Assembly (NCBI GenBank): GCA_031424495.1
Contig: JANPHP010000061.1
Coordinates: 15,144 to 79,143, forward strand
Length of the DNA: 64,000 bases
Direction: 5' to 3'
Source: JADKCL01 sp031424495
GTDB taxonomy: Bacteria > Bacteroidota > Bacteroidia > J057 > JADKCL01
The notes under the pieces were generated by a model. That model had not been told where the DNA came from. It did no database searches and worked only from the letters and a program-made list of their open reading frames with translations. A program made the translations under genes and the position numbers. Shown here piece after piece: positions 1 to 7,788 of this stretch; position 1 is the stretch's first letter, and each line of letters opens with the position of its first letter.

Positions 1-1155
1 AAGTACTCCAAATATCAGCGTCAGCTCATTTTTGGACTCAGCACATCGCATGCTGCGGCCACGATTGCGATCATCGTGCGGGGCATGGATGCGGGGCTCC
101 TCGATGAAAACATCCTGAATGGCACGATCATTTTGATCCTGGTCACTTGCCTTGTCTCATCGTTTGTGACGCAGCAGGCGGGCAAGAAGATCTTGCAACA
201 GAGCGACACCCAGGACCTGGGCACCGCTGAAAGGAATACCATGGCCGATGAGCATATCTTGATGCCCATTGCCAACTTTGACAATATGGACAAGATGCTC
301 GAGCTAGCGGTCTTGCTCAAAGACCGCAAATCGAGCAATCCGGTGAGCCTGCTCTGCGTCGTCCCCAACAATGAGGAGGCCGAGCTCAACATCTTGCTCG
401 CGCGCAAGACCTTGGAGCGGACCGTCGCGCAGGCCTCAGATACCGAGACCATGGTCAATATCATCACGACGATCGACCACAATGCCACGGGCGGCATTGC
501 ACGCATTTCCCGCGAAATCATGGCCAATGTGATCCTGATGGGATGGCCGCAACGGGCGGCCGTGATCGATCGCATCATCGGCGAGAAGACGGCCACGATC
601 ATCGACAGCATCGACAAGACGCTCTTCATCTGCCACCTGAGCAAGGCCCTTGTGGCCCACAAGCGCATTATTGTCGCCTGCCCGCCCCTCGCGGAGAAGG
701 AAAATGGCTTTGAAAACTGGCTATCAAAGATCGCCAAGCTGGCCCAAGAGTTGTCATTGCCGATCCATTTCTTTTGCAATCCCAAGACGCAACTGGCCAT
801 CCAGCGACAGCTTGGCAAGCAAGCTGTGAGCAACCACTTCGAATTGTTTGAAGATTGGGACGACTTTTTGGTACTCACCAAAGAGATCGGCGCCAATGAC
901 ATCTTTGTCTTGGTGTCGGCCCGCAAAGGTTCGGCCTCCTACCTGCCGATACTCGACAACCTCCCCAACAAACTTGAAAAGCATCTCTCCGGCAACAGCC
1001 GCATCATCATCTATCCGCAGCAATACCTGCCCGAGTACATCAATGAGCAAAACCACACCCAGCTCCACGGCCCCGTGACCAAGGGTTTGGAGACCATCCA
1101 AAACCTCGGCAAGGGTCTGGCGGATATTTTTAGGGGCGGAGATGAGGCTTTGTGA
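1..1155 (+). CDS. Cation/proton antiporter (CPA2 type), C-terminal part with USP-like domain, cut by window edge
   Basis: The reading frame is open from base 1, so the 5' end lies outside the window; 384 residues are visible. The first ~60 residues are hydrophobic and contain FGLSTSHAAATIAI, a pattern typical of the last helices of Kef/NhaA-like CPA2 exchangers, which move Na+ or K+ out against H+. The rest is soluble and resembles two cytoplasmic universal-stress-protein-like halves (ILMPIANFDN near the start of the first, then KRIIVACPP), a common tail on Bacteroidetes antiporters. The ion specificity cannot be told from this fragment. The gene faces a convergent Uma2 gene 69 bp downstream. 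Confidence 0.8.
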   Translation, partial: KYSKYQRQLIFGLSTSHAAATIAIIVRGMDAGLLDENILNGTIILILVTCLVSSFVTQQAGKKILQQSDTQDLGTAERNTMADEHILMPIANFDNMDKMLELAVLLKDRKSSNPVSLLCVVPNNEEAELNILLARKTLERTVAQASDTETMVNIITTIDHNATGGIARISREIMANVILMGWPQRAAVIDRIIGEKTATIIDSIDKTLFICHLSKALVAHKRIIVACPPLAEKENGFENWLSKIAKLAQELSLPIHFFCNPKTQLAIQRQLGKQAVSNHFELFEDWDDFLVLTKEIGANDIFVLVSARKGSASYLPILDNLPNKLEKHLSGNSRIIIYPQQYLPEYINEQNHTQLHGPVTKGLETIQNLGKGLADIFRGGDEAL

Positions 1156-1224
1156 GTGTGAGAGCGGAGTGTGAGAGCGAGGAGGGTGGCTTGGCGGTCT
1201 ATGGACAGTGTATTTGCCGATTTC

Positions 1225-1809
1225 TCAGTTCGTTTCTTCAAATCTTACTTTGCGGTAGATGTCTGCCATTTTGATTTGAACACCCAACGATTTCAGTTCT
1301 ACCACATCGTCTAGCCCTTCAAAGCTGTCTAGTCGCCAAAATCCGACTTCTGTCTTGTAAAAAACGTCGACTTGAGGCTTCTTTTGGGTAATGAGGACAT
1401 ACTCACGTAGCGCGTCGATCTGCTTGTAGTATTGAAACTTCTCGCCTCGGTCATAGCCTTCAGTGCTTTTGGAAAGGACTTCCACGATCAACATTGGGTT
1501 TTTCAGGATCAGCTCCTTGTCATCTTCAAACGATGGTTCACCGCAAACGACGGAGAGATCAGGATAGCAATAGGCATTTGAATCTTGAATTCGAATTTTC
1601 AGCGACCCGTCAAACACTTCGCAAGGGCTATTGGCCAGCAGGCCGTCCAGGATACTCATGCAGGCGACACCGATTCTGCTGTGGTTCGCTGACTCACCTG
1701 CAATCTCAAGGATTTCGCCATCTAAATACTCGCTCCTAGACTCGGCAGCCTCCTCCAAGGCCAAGTACTCGGCGACGGCGTAGCGGCGGATAGGTTCTGG
1801 ATTTCCCAT
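1225..1809 (-). CDS. Uma2 family putative endonuclease (DUF820)
   Basis: This 194-residue protein has the standard length and motif order of the Uma2/DUF820 family, whose fold is of the PD-(D/E)XK nuclease type. Visible signatures are EYLDGEILE near the N terminus, then YPDLSVV (catalytic Asp), LIVEVLSKST (catalytic Glu in VEVLS) and KFQYYK (Lys). All expected catalytic residues are present, unlike in the second Uma2-like gene at 10.4-11.0 kb. The family is very abundant in cyanobacteria and some Bacteroidetes, and its biological role is unknown. The start is an ATG. A 20-bp element shared with the next gene lies about 36 bases upstream. Confidence 0.85.
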   Translation of the reverse strand: MGNPEPIRRYAVAEYLALEEAAESRSEYLDGEILEIAGESANHSRIGVACMSILDGLLANSPCEVFDGSLKIRIQDSNAYCYPDLSVVCGEPSFEDDKELILKNPMLIVEVLSKSTEGYDRGEKFQYYKQIDALREYVLITQKKPQVDVFYKTEVGFWRLDSFEGLDDVVELKSLGVQIKMADIYRKVRFEETN

Positions 1810-1844
1810 AGTTTAAAAAACAGTAATTTTTTACAACTATTAAA

Positions 1845-1864
1845 GAAAAGCACCCCAACCATTC
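1845..1864 (-). promoter_or_regulatory. Conserved upstream element, copy 1
   Basis: Read on the minus strand this is GAATGGTTGGGGTGCTTTTC, 36 bases before the Uma2 start codon. A near-identical copy sits at a similar distance before the YodC-like gene (2217-2236). It carries a TTG that could act as a -33 box, with TAGTTG 16 bases further on. Whether it is a promoter, an operator or a small repeat cannot be decided from two copies. Confidence 0.4.
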
Positions 1865-1982
1865 ATCACACGGTAAGGTGGCATTGTCACATTTACAGAT
1901 TGCCCTTCATAAACTCATTTCACAAAATGTGTATTGTACCCTGAATCTCTTGCTGACACTTTTCGTGAGTCCATTTTGTGTC

Positions 1983-2180
1983 CTATTGGGCTTTTTCAAG
2001 CGCAGAGGTGATAAATTTTGATTCTTGGAGTTTCCCGTTCGAATCAAACCATTGACAATAAGCAAATTCTTGATACCCTCCTTTGCCTGCTCCAAGCCAT
2101 TCAGTTTCAAACACTAATACGGTCATCAAAGGTCCCCCTGACTTCAACTTAACAATATCTCCAGTATTGAAATTCGCCAT
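1983..2180 (-). CDS. YodC-like small protein (DUF2158)
   Basis: This 65-residue protein begins with a short SH3-like stretch, FNTGDIVKLKSGGPLMTV, and ends with YCQWFDSNGKLQESKF. Both match the plan of the YodC/DUF2158 family (GD-VxLKSGGPxMTV then CxWFD). The function of the family is unknown; it is often found near toxin-antitoxin or phage genes. The start is ATG. The downstream gene on the same strand is the Uma2 gene, 173 bp away, so the two could be separate units with similar upstream elements. Confidence 0.75.
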   Translation of the reverse strand: MANFNTGDIVKLKSGGPLMTVLVFETEWLGAGKGGYQEFAYCQWFDSNGKLQESKFITSALEKAQ

Positions 2181-2216
2181 ATTATTTGGATATTATTCAA
2201 AGTAACTAATTGTAAG

Positions 2217-2236
2217 GAAAAGAACCCCAATCATTC
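2217..2236 (-). promoter_or_regulatory. Conserved upstream element, copy 2
   Basis: Read on the minus strand this is GAATGATTGGGGTTCTTTTC, 37 bases before the YodC-like start. It differs from copy 1 at only two of 20 positions. Downstream on the minus strand lies TACTTTG, close to a Bacteroidetes -7 box. Confidence 0.4.
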
Positions 2237-2438
2237 AGCACCCGCTAGCACGCCATTTATTTCTTCATAGGCAAACGGGTTGAAACAGGCTTCGATTCAT
2301 GAAGATAAGATTTTGGAGTGGTTTTTGGAAGTTCGTTTTGGCACTTTATAAATGTTTTCAACAAGGAAATACTTTACTCTTGGCCGAATTGGGCCAATTG
2401 GCACGGCCTTGTCTACACTTTGGGGCCATTTTGACCAC

Positions 2439-2467
2439 TTGACAAAATTTCTCCGCTGATATATAGT
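2439..2467 (+). promoter_or_regulatory. Candidate promoter for the 2.5-kb small RNA
   Basis: TTGACA at 2439-2444 is followed after 17 bases by TATAGT at 2462-2467. This is unusually close to a housekeeping -35/-10 pair. A transcript would begin near 2474, exactly where a perfect 12-bp hairpin starts. No protein gene follows on this strand. Confidence 0.5.
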
Positions 2468-2473
2468 ATAAGG

Positions 2474-2656
2474 TGAGTGGGCGCACCATGAATGCGCCCA
2501 CTCAAATGATCGAAAATCTGTGGACACCTGTGACAGTATGCAGTGTCCCGTGAAGTCTGTCTCATTAGCAGAACGACATAGGGACTTACTCAGAAACCAA
2601 AACCTTCTCCCCGAAGTCCCCCTAGGCATCATTAGCTTTGTGGGGGCTTCGTTTTT
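2474..2656 (+). ncRNA. Candidate structured small RNA, about 180 nt
   Basis: No convincing protein is encoded here on either strand. The stretch holds a series of stems: TGAGTGGGCGCA (2474-2485) pairs perfectly with TGCGCCCACTCA (2493-2504) around a 7-nt loop; GGACAC (about 2522) pairs with GTGTCC (about 2544); and CGAAG-CCCCC pairs with GGGGGCTTCG just before a run of T (terminator). A promoter-like pair lies just upstream. Together these define a promoter-hairpins-terminator unit of small RNA size. I do not recognise it as tmRNA, RNase P RNA, SRP RNA or 6S RNA. The 5' end forms its own hairpin and does not pair with the 3' end, which argues against 6S RNA. Confidence 0.45.
2622..2656 (+). 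terminator. Rho-independent terminator of the candidate small RNA
   Basis: CGAAGTCCCCC pairs with GGGGGCTTCG with one bulged T, a stem of about 10 bp, followed directly by TTTTT. It points in the + direction, where the only possible upstream transcript is the candidate RNA, because both flanking protein genes are on the minus strand. Confidence 0.6.
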
Positions 2657-2775
2657 ATTTATCTTGACCCCTTTAGACCTCGTTTCCGTTAGGTTCCGAA
2701 TGCATCCAGCGGATGCTAAATGCAGGGGTGATTCTCTTTAATCCTTACTTAATTTTTCTCGCTTCTCGCAAATTG
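2657..2775. other. Gene-free spacer; no further signal seen
   Basis: Together with 2237-2438 this is the rest of the 595-bp gap between the YodC-like gene and the ADP-ribosylglycohydrolase. No plausible coding region, tRNA or repeat was seen outside the small RNA unit. Confidence 0.5.
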
Positions 2776-3711
2776 TCAAGCTTCTAGCCCGCTCATTCGC
2801 CAGAGCTCATTCGCCATGTCCGTGATCTCTTTGCGCATGTGCAGCTTGATGCGCCAGTCCTCGGGGATGCCTGCGAGGCCGTAGTGGGCGCCTGCGAGCT
2901 GCCCGTAGATGGCTGCGGTGGTGTCGGCATCGTCTCCTAGGTTGGCGGCGAGCAGACAGCCGTCGCGGAAATTGTCGCTGCGGTAAAAGGCCCAGAGGGC
3001 GGCCTCTAGCGAGGGCACGACAAAGCCCTTGCCGGCGATTTCTGGCGGATTGCGCTCCTTGAAGCTGCCGTTGGCGATGTCGTGGATGGGCTCGATGAGT
3101 TCATATTCCTCCCATGGCTGACCTGTCGGTCGATACCGCTCAGCAAGCAACTCGACTTTGTCGATACCGGCAAGCGCAGCCACGATCAAGCCGCCATAGT
3201 ATCGGCAGGCATCGAGGCATACACGTGTTTGGTGGGTGGTGACTGAGCTTTCTGCGCTCATCTCGATGGCCAGGCTTGCATTCCCCGCATAATACATGGG
3301 CACGGGAGCAAGCCGCATCAAGGAGCCGTTTCCCGCAGAAAAAGGATCCGTGGAGCCCGCCCGTGGCTCGCCGGTCTGCTCAAACTGCATCAGCGCAGCA
3401 TACACCGTATTCCCGATGTCAAAACAATCGCCCGTGCTGCTCATGTAGCCGTGGCGGTACCAATTCAAATAACGACCCATTTGGTCGCGGAGGTTCATGC
3501 CTTTGTGCACGATGAGGCTCTCGGCGAGGCAGAGGGCCATTGAAGTATCGTCGGTCCAGTAGCCGGGCCGCAAGCCAAAGGGCCCGCCGCCGACCATGTC
3601 GCTGATCGGCTCAAAGGTGCCTGGTTTTTTGAATTCAAGGGTGGTGCCGACGGCGTCACCGACGGCGAGGCCCACGAGGCAACCTTGGAATCTGTTTTGC
3701 GTGGTGATCAT
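2776..3711 (-). CDS. ADP-ribosylglycohydrolase family protein
   Basis: This 311-residue protein has the normal length for the DraG/ARH family, which removes ADP-ribose from proteins or small ADP-ribosylated molecules using two Mg2+ ions. Visible motifs in order: GLAVGDAVG near residue 15, YWTDDTSMAL near residue 52 (metal ligands TDDT), and GDDADTTAAIYGQLAGAHYG near residue 260 (second set of metal ligands; most relatives have GGDTDT). All key acidic residues are present, so it is probably active. The target cannot be named. It is transcribed alone, with no linked ADP-ribosyltransferase in the window. ATG start. Confidence 0.9.
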   Translation of the reverse strand: MITTQNRFQGCLVGLAVGDAVGTTLEFKKPGTFEPISDMVGGGPFGLRPGYWTDDTSMALCLAESLIVHKGMNLRDQMGRYLNWYRHGYMSSTGDCFDIGNTVYAALMQFEQTGEPRAGSTDPFSAGNGSLMRLAPVPMYYAGNASLAIEMSAESSVTTHQTRVCLDACRYYGGLIVAALAGIDKVELLAERYRPTGQPWEEYELIEPIHDIANGSFKERNPPEIAGKGFVVPSLEAALWAFYRSDNFRDGCLLAANLGDDADTTAAIYGQLAGAHYGLAGIPEDWRIKLHMRKEITDMANELWRMSGLEA

Positions 3712-3901
3712 GACCCAAAATACGCTTTTTTGCTCGTCTACAATTTGCTTTGTGAGCCATTCATGCTGATGATCGCTTGGTTAAATGATCCATGGATTTG
3801 TCTTGATGCATTCAAATTGCTAAACTTGTATGGAGGTCGGTGACTTAGACGGCCTTTCTTTTTGTATTCAGCTGTCTGTTTGAACTACGCATGATCGTCT
3901 T

Positions 3902-4402
3902 ATGAAAAAGCTGCTTTTTCTCGCTTTGTTTGCATTCACAACTGCTGCCATCGGCTATGCTCAGGCTAGCGCCGACTACTATGGGGAGGGTTTCCGCATC
4001 CAATACCCCAAGACTTGGAAGATGGAGGATAAAAACGGCGGTCAGTATCTCAAAATCAGCTCAGAAGCGGACGTCGCGCTTTTCCAGGTAGAAATGGCTG
4101 CAGCTAGCGGTCACACTGCTATGGAGTTGCTGGATGAATGGATCGCAAAGTCAGGCTATACACCTGCCGAGACGCGTGAAAAATATGCCCTCGCCCAAAA
4201 AGATTACCTGATGCATGGTGCCGAATCTGGCGCCAAAGGCCTATTCACCATTCAAGAAGGTGGCGTGGCGCTCTTTATGGAGTACCACGTACTTCTCTTT
4301 GGCGACAATGCCTACTTTCTGATCGCAACAACGACCCAAAATGCCGCTGCTACGATTCAGATCATGGAGCAGATTACATCTTCGTTTGAATTGATGGATT
4401 GA
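3902..4402 (+). CDS. Exported protein, PsbP/DUF1795-like
   Basis: This is a 166-residue protein with a clear signal peptide (KKLLFLALFAF, cleavage after GYA or YAQ). The mature part starts with YYGEGFRIQYPKTWKME, the pattern of PsbP-like or DUF1795 domains (a short segment with FxIxYPxxW), and continues with a single alpha/beta domain ending in ITSSFEL. Such domains occur in secreted or periplasmic Bacteroidetes proteins and have no established activity. It stands alone on the + strand, convergent with the beta-lactamase gene 10 bp downstream. Confidence 0.65.
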   Translation: MKKLLFLALFAFTTAAIGYAQASADYYGEGFRIQYPKTWKMEDKNGGQYLKISSEADVALFQVEMAAASGHTAMELLDEWIAKSGYTPAETREKYALAQKDYLMHGAESGAKGLFTIQEGGVALFMEYHVLLFGDNAYFLIATTTQNAAATIQIMEQITSSFELMD

Positions 4403-4412
4403 AGCGCATTGG

Positions 4413-5123
4413 CTAGTGATGTCGCCTCAATAGCTTGAGAGTATGCTCCATTGAGCGTCGTGCCTTCCAGCCTTGATGCCCGGGGACGACAAACTGCGGC
4501 TCAGGAAATCGGTTTTGCACAGCCTGAATGGAGGTTGGCCATTGATTCACCTCTGCATCCGCCAAATTTCCCAAGGTACCTGCCTGCGTGCTTTTGATAA
4601 AACAGCCGCCGTAAAGCACCCGCGATTGCGGGAGCCAAACCACGATGTTGTCGGGTGCATGGCCTGCTCCCGGGTAAAAAGTTTCAATCTGCGAGTCCCC
4701 GATTTGGAAGACGGTGTCCTTCAAAAACCCAAACTCGGCGACGCATTCTCCTCGTTCCCGACAAATCGCCTGCGTCTGCGTGCTGGAATAGGTTGCGACT
4801 CCGAGCCGCTTCAAAATATCGATCGAGCCCGTGCGGTCTGCATGCGCGTGGGTGCTGACGCTCCATCGCACCGGCTGATGGTGGCGTGCAGCGATGCTAT
4901 CAAGTAGCGGCTTGCACTGTGTCGTGTCCCAAGGCGTGTCTATGAGGGCGACGCCGGCATCGGTCACGATGTAGAGGCCGTTTGCGGGATAGGGGCTGCC
5001 GCCGTAGGGCTGATAGGTCGTGAAGACATAGACTTGGGGGGCGAGCGGATGAATGTCGAGCACCTGAGCTGCGCTCATCAGCCCAAGACCTAAAAAAATG
5101 ACGAGCATCCCTAATCGAAGCAT
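4413..5123 (-). CDS. Subclass B1 metallo-beta-lactamase
   Basis: This 236-residue exported protein has all zinc ligands of subclass B1 in order: H92, H94 and D96 in THAHADRTGS, H155 in GAGHAPDN, C174 in LYGGCFIKS and H216 in VPGHQGW. The segment TLGNLADAEVNQWP also matches B1 enzymes such as BlaB and IND. The Cys ligand separates it from B3 enzymes and from the broader metallo-hydrolase fold. B1 enzymes hydrolyse penicillins, cephalosporins and usually carbapenems in the periplasm. I chose the ATG at 5123 over a TTG two codons earlier because it gives a clean signal peptide (MLRLGMLVIF, cleavage near AAQ). TATCTTTG, a Bacteroidetes -7 box, ends three bases before the ATG. No mobile element or regulator adjoins it. 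Activity is inferred. Confidence 0.9.
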   Translation of the reverse strand: MLRLGMLVIFLGLGLMSAAQVLDIHPLAPQVYVFTTYQPYGGSPYPANGLYIVTDAGVALIDTPWDTTQCKPLLDSIAARHHQPVRWSVSTHAHADRTGSIDILKRLGVATYSSTQTQAICRERGECVAEFGFLKDTVFQIGDSQIETFYPGAGHAPDNIVVWLPQSRVLYGGCFIKSTQAGTLGNLADAEVNQWPTSIQAVQNRFPEPQFVVPGHQGWKARRSMEHTLKLLRRHH

Positions 5124-5157
5124 GCACAAAGATAATTTGTCCCTTATATTTAGTGCT

Positions 5158-6399
5158 ATGACCGCCTACACGATACGCATTTCGCTCGACTGCCCCCACT
5201 GCCGGGGCGGCATCCCCGTCAATGGCTTCACCAATGAGGTCTTGTGCAGCAATTGCCTCAAGGCTGTGGAGCTGCCGCAGGAGTGGTGGGATTCGCACCT
5301 CGACAATGAGACCATCGAAGATGCGCTAACCCACGAGCCGGGCTATGGCAATAGCAGCTCGAGTTTGGGCGGGATGAATGAAAAGATCGACACGGGCAAT
5401 CGCCCGCCGCGCTGCCAAGAATGCAAGAACGAGTTTCCAGAAGAATTGCTGAAAAAATCGGTCGCCGATGGCGGCTTCGCCTGCCCGGGCTGCAAGCGGC
5501 ACATCAATGTGCGCAAGGCGACGCCACTTGCGCTATCGCTCATCCAAGAGGCTGATCTGCTGGTGCACGAAGACGCCATGGGTGCAAATCTCGGCAACGA
5601 TGGCTCGGTGGCTGCTGAGCCTGTCTTGTTTGCGTGCCTCGCCTGCGGTGGCGGCTTGCCTGTCGACGGTACCAACCGCGCTCCCAAGTGCACGCACTGC
5701 GGCAGCCCCAATTATCTGCCAGACGCGCTATGGCTGCGTTTGCACCCAGCCCCGACGAGCCATGCATTTTTCGTGACCCGCAAAGTCGATCCCAAACCCG
5801 TCGTGGTGACGGTCGATTCCCTGCCCGCCAACATCTCGGAGGAGCGCGCGCTGAAACTGCTCAAGGATCAGAACCTCTCGAATGATGTGCTCAACAAGAT
5901 TTACGATGCGCTCTCAGACGAAGACGACGTGCTCGAGGCGCTGGCCAAGCATCCCAATACGAGCAATACATTGCTCATGAAGCTCGCCGACGAGGATGTC
6001 TATTACCAGGTGCGTGTGGCAGTCGCCAAGCGCCCCAACCTCTCCATCCCGATCATCGAGCACTTGGCCACGCAGACAGACAGTGACGTGAAAAAGGCGC
6101 TCGTCAATCGTCCAGACGTCTACAAGCTGCCGCAGCATATCGTCGAAGACCTCCTGCGCGGCGAGGACCTCGACGACCTCGGCAAGGCGATCATGCAGCC
6201 CGACTTTCCGGAGTGGAAACTCTATGAGATCAGCGACAACTGCGCGCCTGACGACGCATCCCGCATCTTGCGCGCACCCAATGTGAGCAAGCGTGTGCTG
6301 CAGCGCCTGGGCAGCAACCCCGACAGCCGAGCCAAGATCAAAGACCATGTGATCTATCAAAACCTAGGCTGGTTTGCCAAGTTATTTTTCTTTGGGTGA
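5158..6399 (+). CDS. Zinc-ribbon protein with leucine-rich-variant/HEAT-like repeats
   Basis: This is a 413-residue cytoplasmic protein. The N-terminal ~200 residues hold three zinc-ribbon-like modules, each made of two CxxC knuckles: CPHC/CSNC, CQEC/CPGC and CLAC/CTHC. From about residue 240 come short helical repeats of the leucine-rich-variant type (VLEALAKHPNTSNTLLMKLA, VRVAVAKRPNLSIPIIEHLA, VKKALVNRP), a pattern first known from Azotobacter. I start at the ATG at 5158 because the ribbon begins at once; an earlier in-frame ATG at 5098 would overlap the divergent lactamase. Function unknown; a scaffold or nucleic-acid-binding role is a guess. Confidence 0.7.
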   Translation: MTAYTIRISLDCPHCRGGIPVNGFTNEVLCSNCLKAVELPQEWWDSHLDNETIEDALTHEPGYGNSSSSLGGMNEKIDTGNRPPRCQECKNEFPEELLKKSVADGGFACPGCKRHINVRKATPLALSLIQEADLLVHEDAMGANLGNDGSVAAEPVLFACLACGGGLPVDGTNRAPKCTHCGSPNYLPDALWLRLHPAPTSHAFFVTRKVDPKPVVVTVDSLPANISEERALKLLKDQNLSNDVLNKIYDALSDEDDVLEALAKHPNTSNTLLMKLADEDVYYQVRVAVAKRPNLSIPIIEHLATQTDSDVKKALVNRPDVYKLPQHIVEDLLRGEDLDDLGKAIMQPDFPEWKLYEISDNCAPDDASRILRAPNVSKRVLQRLGSNPDSRAKIKDHVIYQNLGWFAKLFFFG

Positions 6400-6431
6400 T
6401 CATGCGCTGAAATCCTGATGCACTCGTATCT

Positions 6432-6779
6432 ATGATCGTGCTGAATATCTACAAGTTTGCTTTCGCCATCGTTTTGGGCCTCGCGCTTTGCGTCTTGCCT
6501 GCACGGGTACATGCACAGGTGAGGTTGCAGACGAATGCAGCAATGCTGAGCAAACCGAACCATTCATCGATTCCGAGCTTTCAGCCTACTGCTTCATTAT
6601 TCCCCAAATACATCCAGCAAAATCCCATGGGCTATGCCTCGCTATGCCGCATGGAACTCAAGATCGAGAAGCAGCTACCCGTCGGCGTTTGGATGCGGGC
6701 AGATGGCGCCACCTACCGGCAGGTGACGAATCCGGGGCTAGCGTATTTGCGGTTCAAGATTCCGCTGGGGGGTCAGTAG
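6432..6779 (+). CDS. Small exported protein of unknown function
   Basis: A 115-residue protein with a signal peptide (FAIVLGLALCVLPARVHA, cleavage at AHAQ). The mature ~87 residues carry no motif I recognise; the C-terminal part GVWMRADGATYRQV is probably beta-rich. It starts 33 bp after the zinc-ribbon gene on the same strand. Its stop codon overlaps the 3' end of the convergent lipoprotein gene by 7 bp. Confidence 0.6.
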   Translation: MIVLNIYKFAFAIVLGLALCVLPARVHAQVRLQTNAAMLSKPNHSSIPSFQPTASLFPKYIQQNPMGYASLCRMELKIEKQLPVGVWMRADGATYRQVTNPGLAYLRFKIPLGGQ

Positions 6780-7594
6780 TGGAGCTTCTTGCGCAGCTCC
6801 TGATCTTCAAATCCATGTAGTTCAATGCCATTCCGGTACCGAGCCACATCATAATTAATGTGACTGTCAATAAAAACAAAGTTGAATATCCTGATGGTAG
6901 AATCGGTTTGTTGGGTTTGTAACGAATGATGAACCTCCGTTCGCTTGAGCCAAGTATCCGCCAAAAAGCTTGAAAATACCTCGTCTGTTGCGGTGTCTGT
7001 CTCCTGCCATTCTGCAAGTGTGAGTGAAAGGTTCCAACCAGACAGCATCCCCTTGGGTTGCGTAGGATAAATGTCGGATTGGCCTTCACTGGGATAGGGC
7101 ACGTAAACATTGTCTTCGCTGTTGTAGGACAGGTAGTAGATGCAACTTTTGCCGGGACTTCGGGAATAGACCGTCACGATATCAAATTTCCAACTCGGCT
7201 TATAATCCTCGGGGACGTTTTCTAGATAGGAATACAAATAATCGTCCCCCATCTGAACATAAGTAGTGCGTGGGAGATCTTCGGCAAATTTTGGATAGGG
7301 CGGCGGATCGGCAAAATGCTGAAACAGCTGATGAAACAAGCCCCAATCCAGCCGTGTTTTCAAGGAAATCGTGTCGGTGATGCGGTAGGTTTTGAGGTGG
7401 CGATAGGGAAACAGCGGCTTGATCGCATCGAGGTCCAGCGGTGGATAATGAAACTGCAAAGGCTGGGTCTTGCGGTAGTGCCGGTGCCCTGTCGGCACGG
7501 GCAATGCATCGGGCGGCGTGGCCGATGGGCCGCAACCCAAACAAGCAGTGACGATAAGGACGCTCAGCCAACGCAAGCAATGATGTGCTGCCAT
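6773..7594 (-). CDS. Lipoprotein of unknown function
   Basis: I place the start at the ATG at 7594, which gives a lipoprotein signal (HHCLRWLSVLIVTACLGC); upstream in-frame starts would prefix it with 60 unrelated, basic residues. The 273-residue product has no motif I recognise. It is rich in aromatic residues and proline, and the mature part starts with many prolines, suggesting a spaced outer-membrane or periplasmic lipoprotein. The 3' end overlaps the convergent small exported protein gene by 7 bp. Confidence 0.65.
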   Translation of the reverse strand: MAAHHCLRWLSVLIVTACLGCGPSATPPDALPVPTGHRHYRKTQPLQFHYPPLDLDAIKPLFPYRHLKTYRITDTISLKTRLDWGLFHQLFQHFADPPPYPKFAEDLPRTTYVQMGDDYLYSYLENVPEDYKPSWKFDIVTVYSRSPGKSCIYYLSYNSEDNVYVPYPSEGQSDIYPTQPKGMLSGWNLSLTLAEWQETDTATDEVFSSFLADTWLKRTEVHHSLQTQQTDSTIRIFNFVFIDSHINYDVARYRNGIELHGFEDQELRKKLHY

Positions 7595-7788
7595 GCTGAA
7601 AGATAGCGAAAATTTCGGCGCATTGGCGTTGGTCGATCGGCACATGTTAAGGGATTGCAACGGAGTTGTTAAACTTCTACATCTGCTTGCAAAAGGTGGC
7701 ATTTTCGGCGGATTTGGTTTAATTTTGCAATGAAAAGAAGCATGTCGGGAACCCACCTTCAACAACCCCCGCATCGCCGACGAAATTG

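Noticed and set aside
1907..2110. A 67-codon minus-strand frame overlapping the YodC-like gene
   Set aside because: It is in another frame over the better-supported YodC-like protein.
2474..2656. 6S RNA, tmRNA, RNase P RNA or SRP RNA as identity of the candidate RNA
   Set aside because: The 5' end forms its own hairpin and does not pair with the 3' end (against 6S), and the size and lack of the diagnostic motifs exclude the others as far as I can see.
2520..2741. A 73-codon frame over the candidate small RNA
   Set aside because: It spans the hairpins and the terminator, has no family resemblance, and shows no coding bias.
4413..5123. Possible link between the B1 lactamase and the blaI-blaR1 operon
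   Set aside because: They are 33 kb apart, and I saw no AACTA-N6-TAGTT dyad in front of the lactamase. BlaR1 here lacks the penicillin sensor. The link remains open but is not supported.
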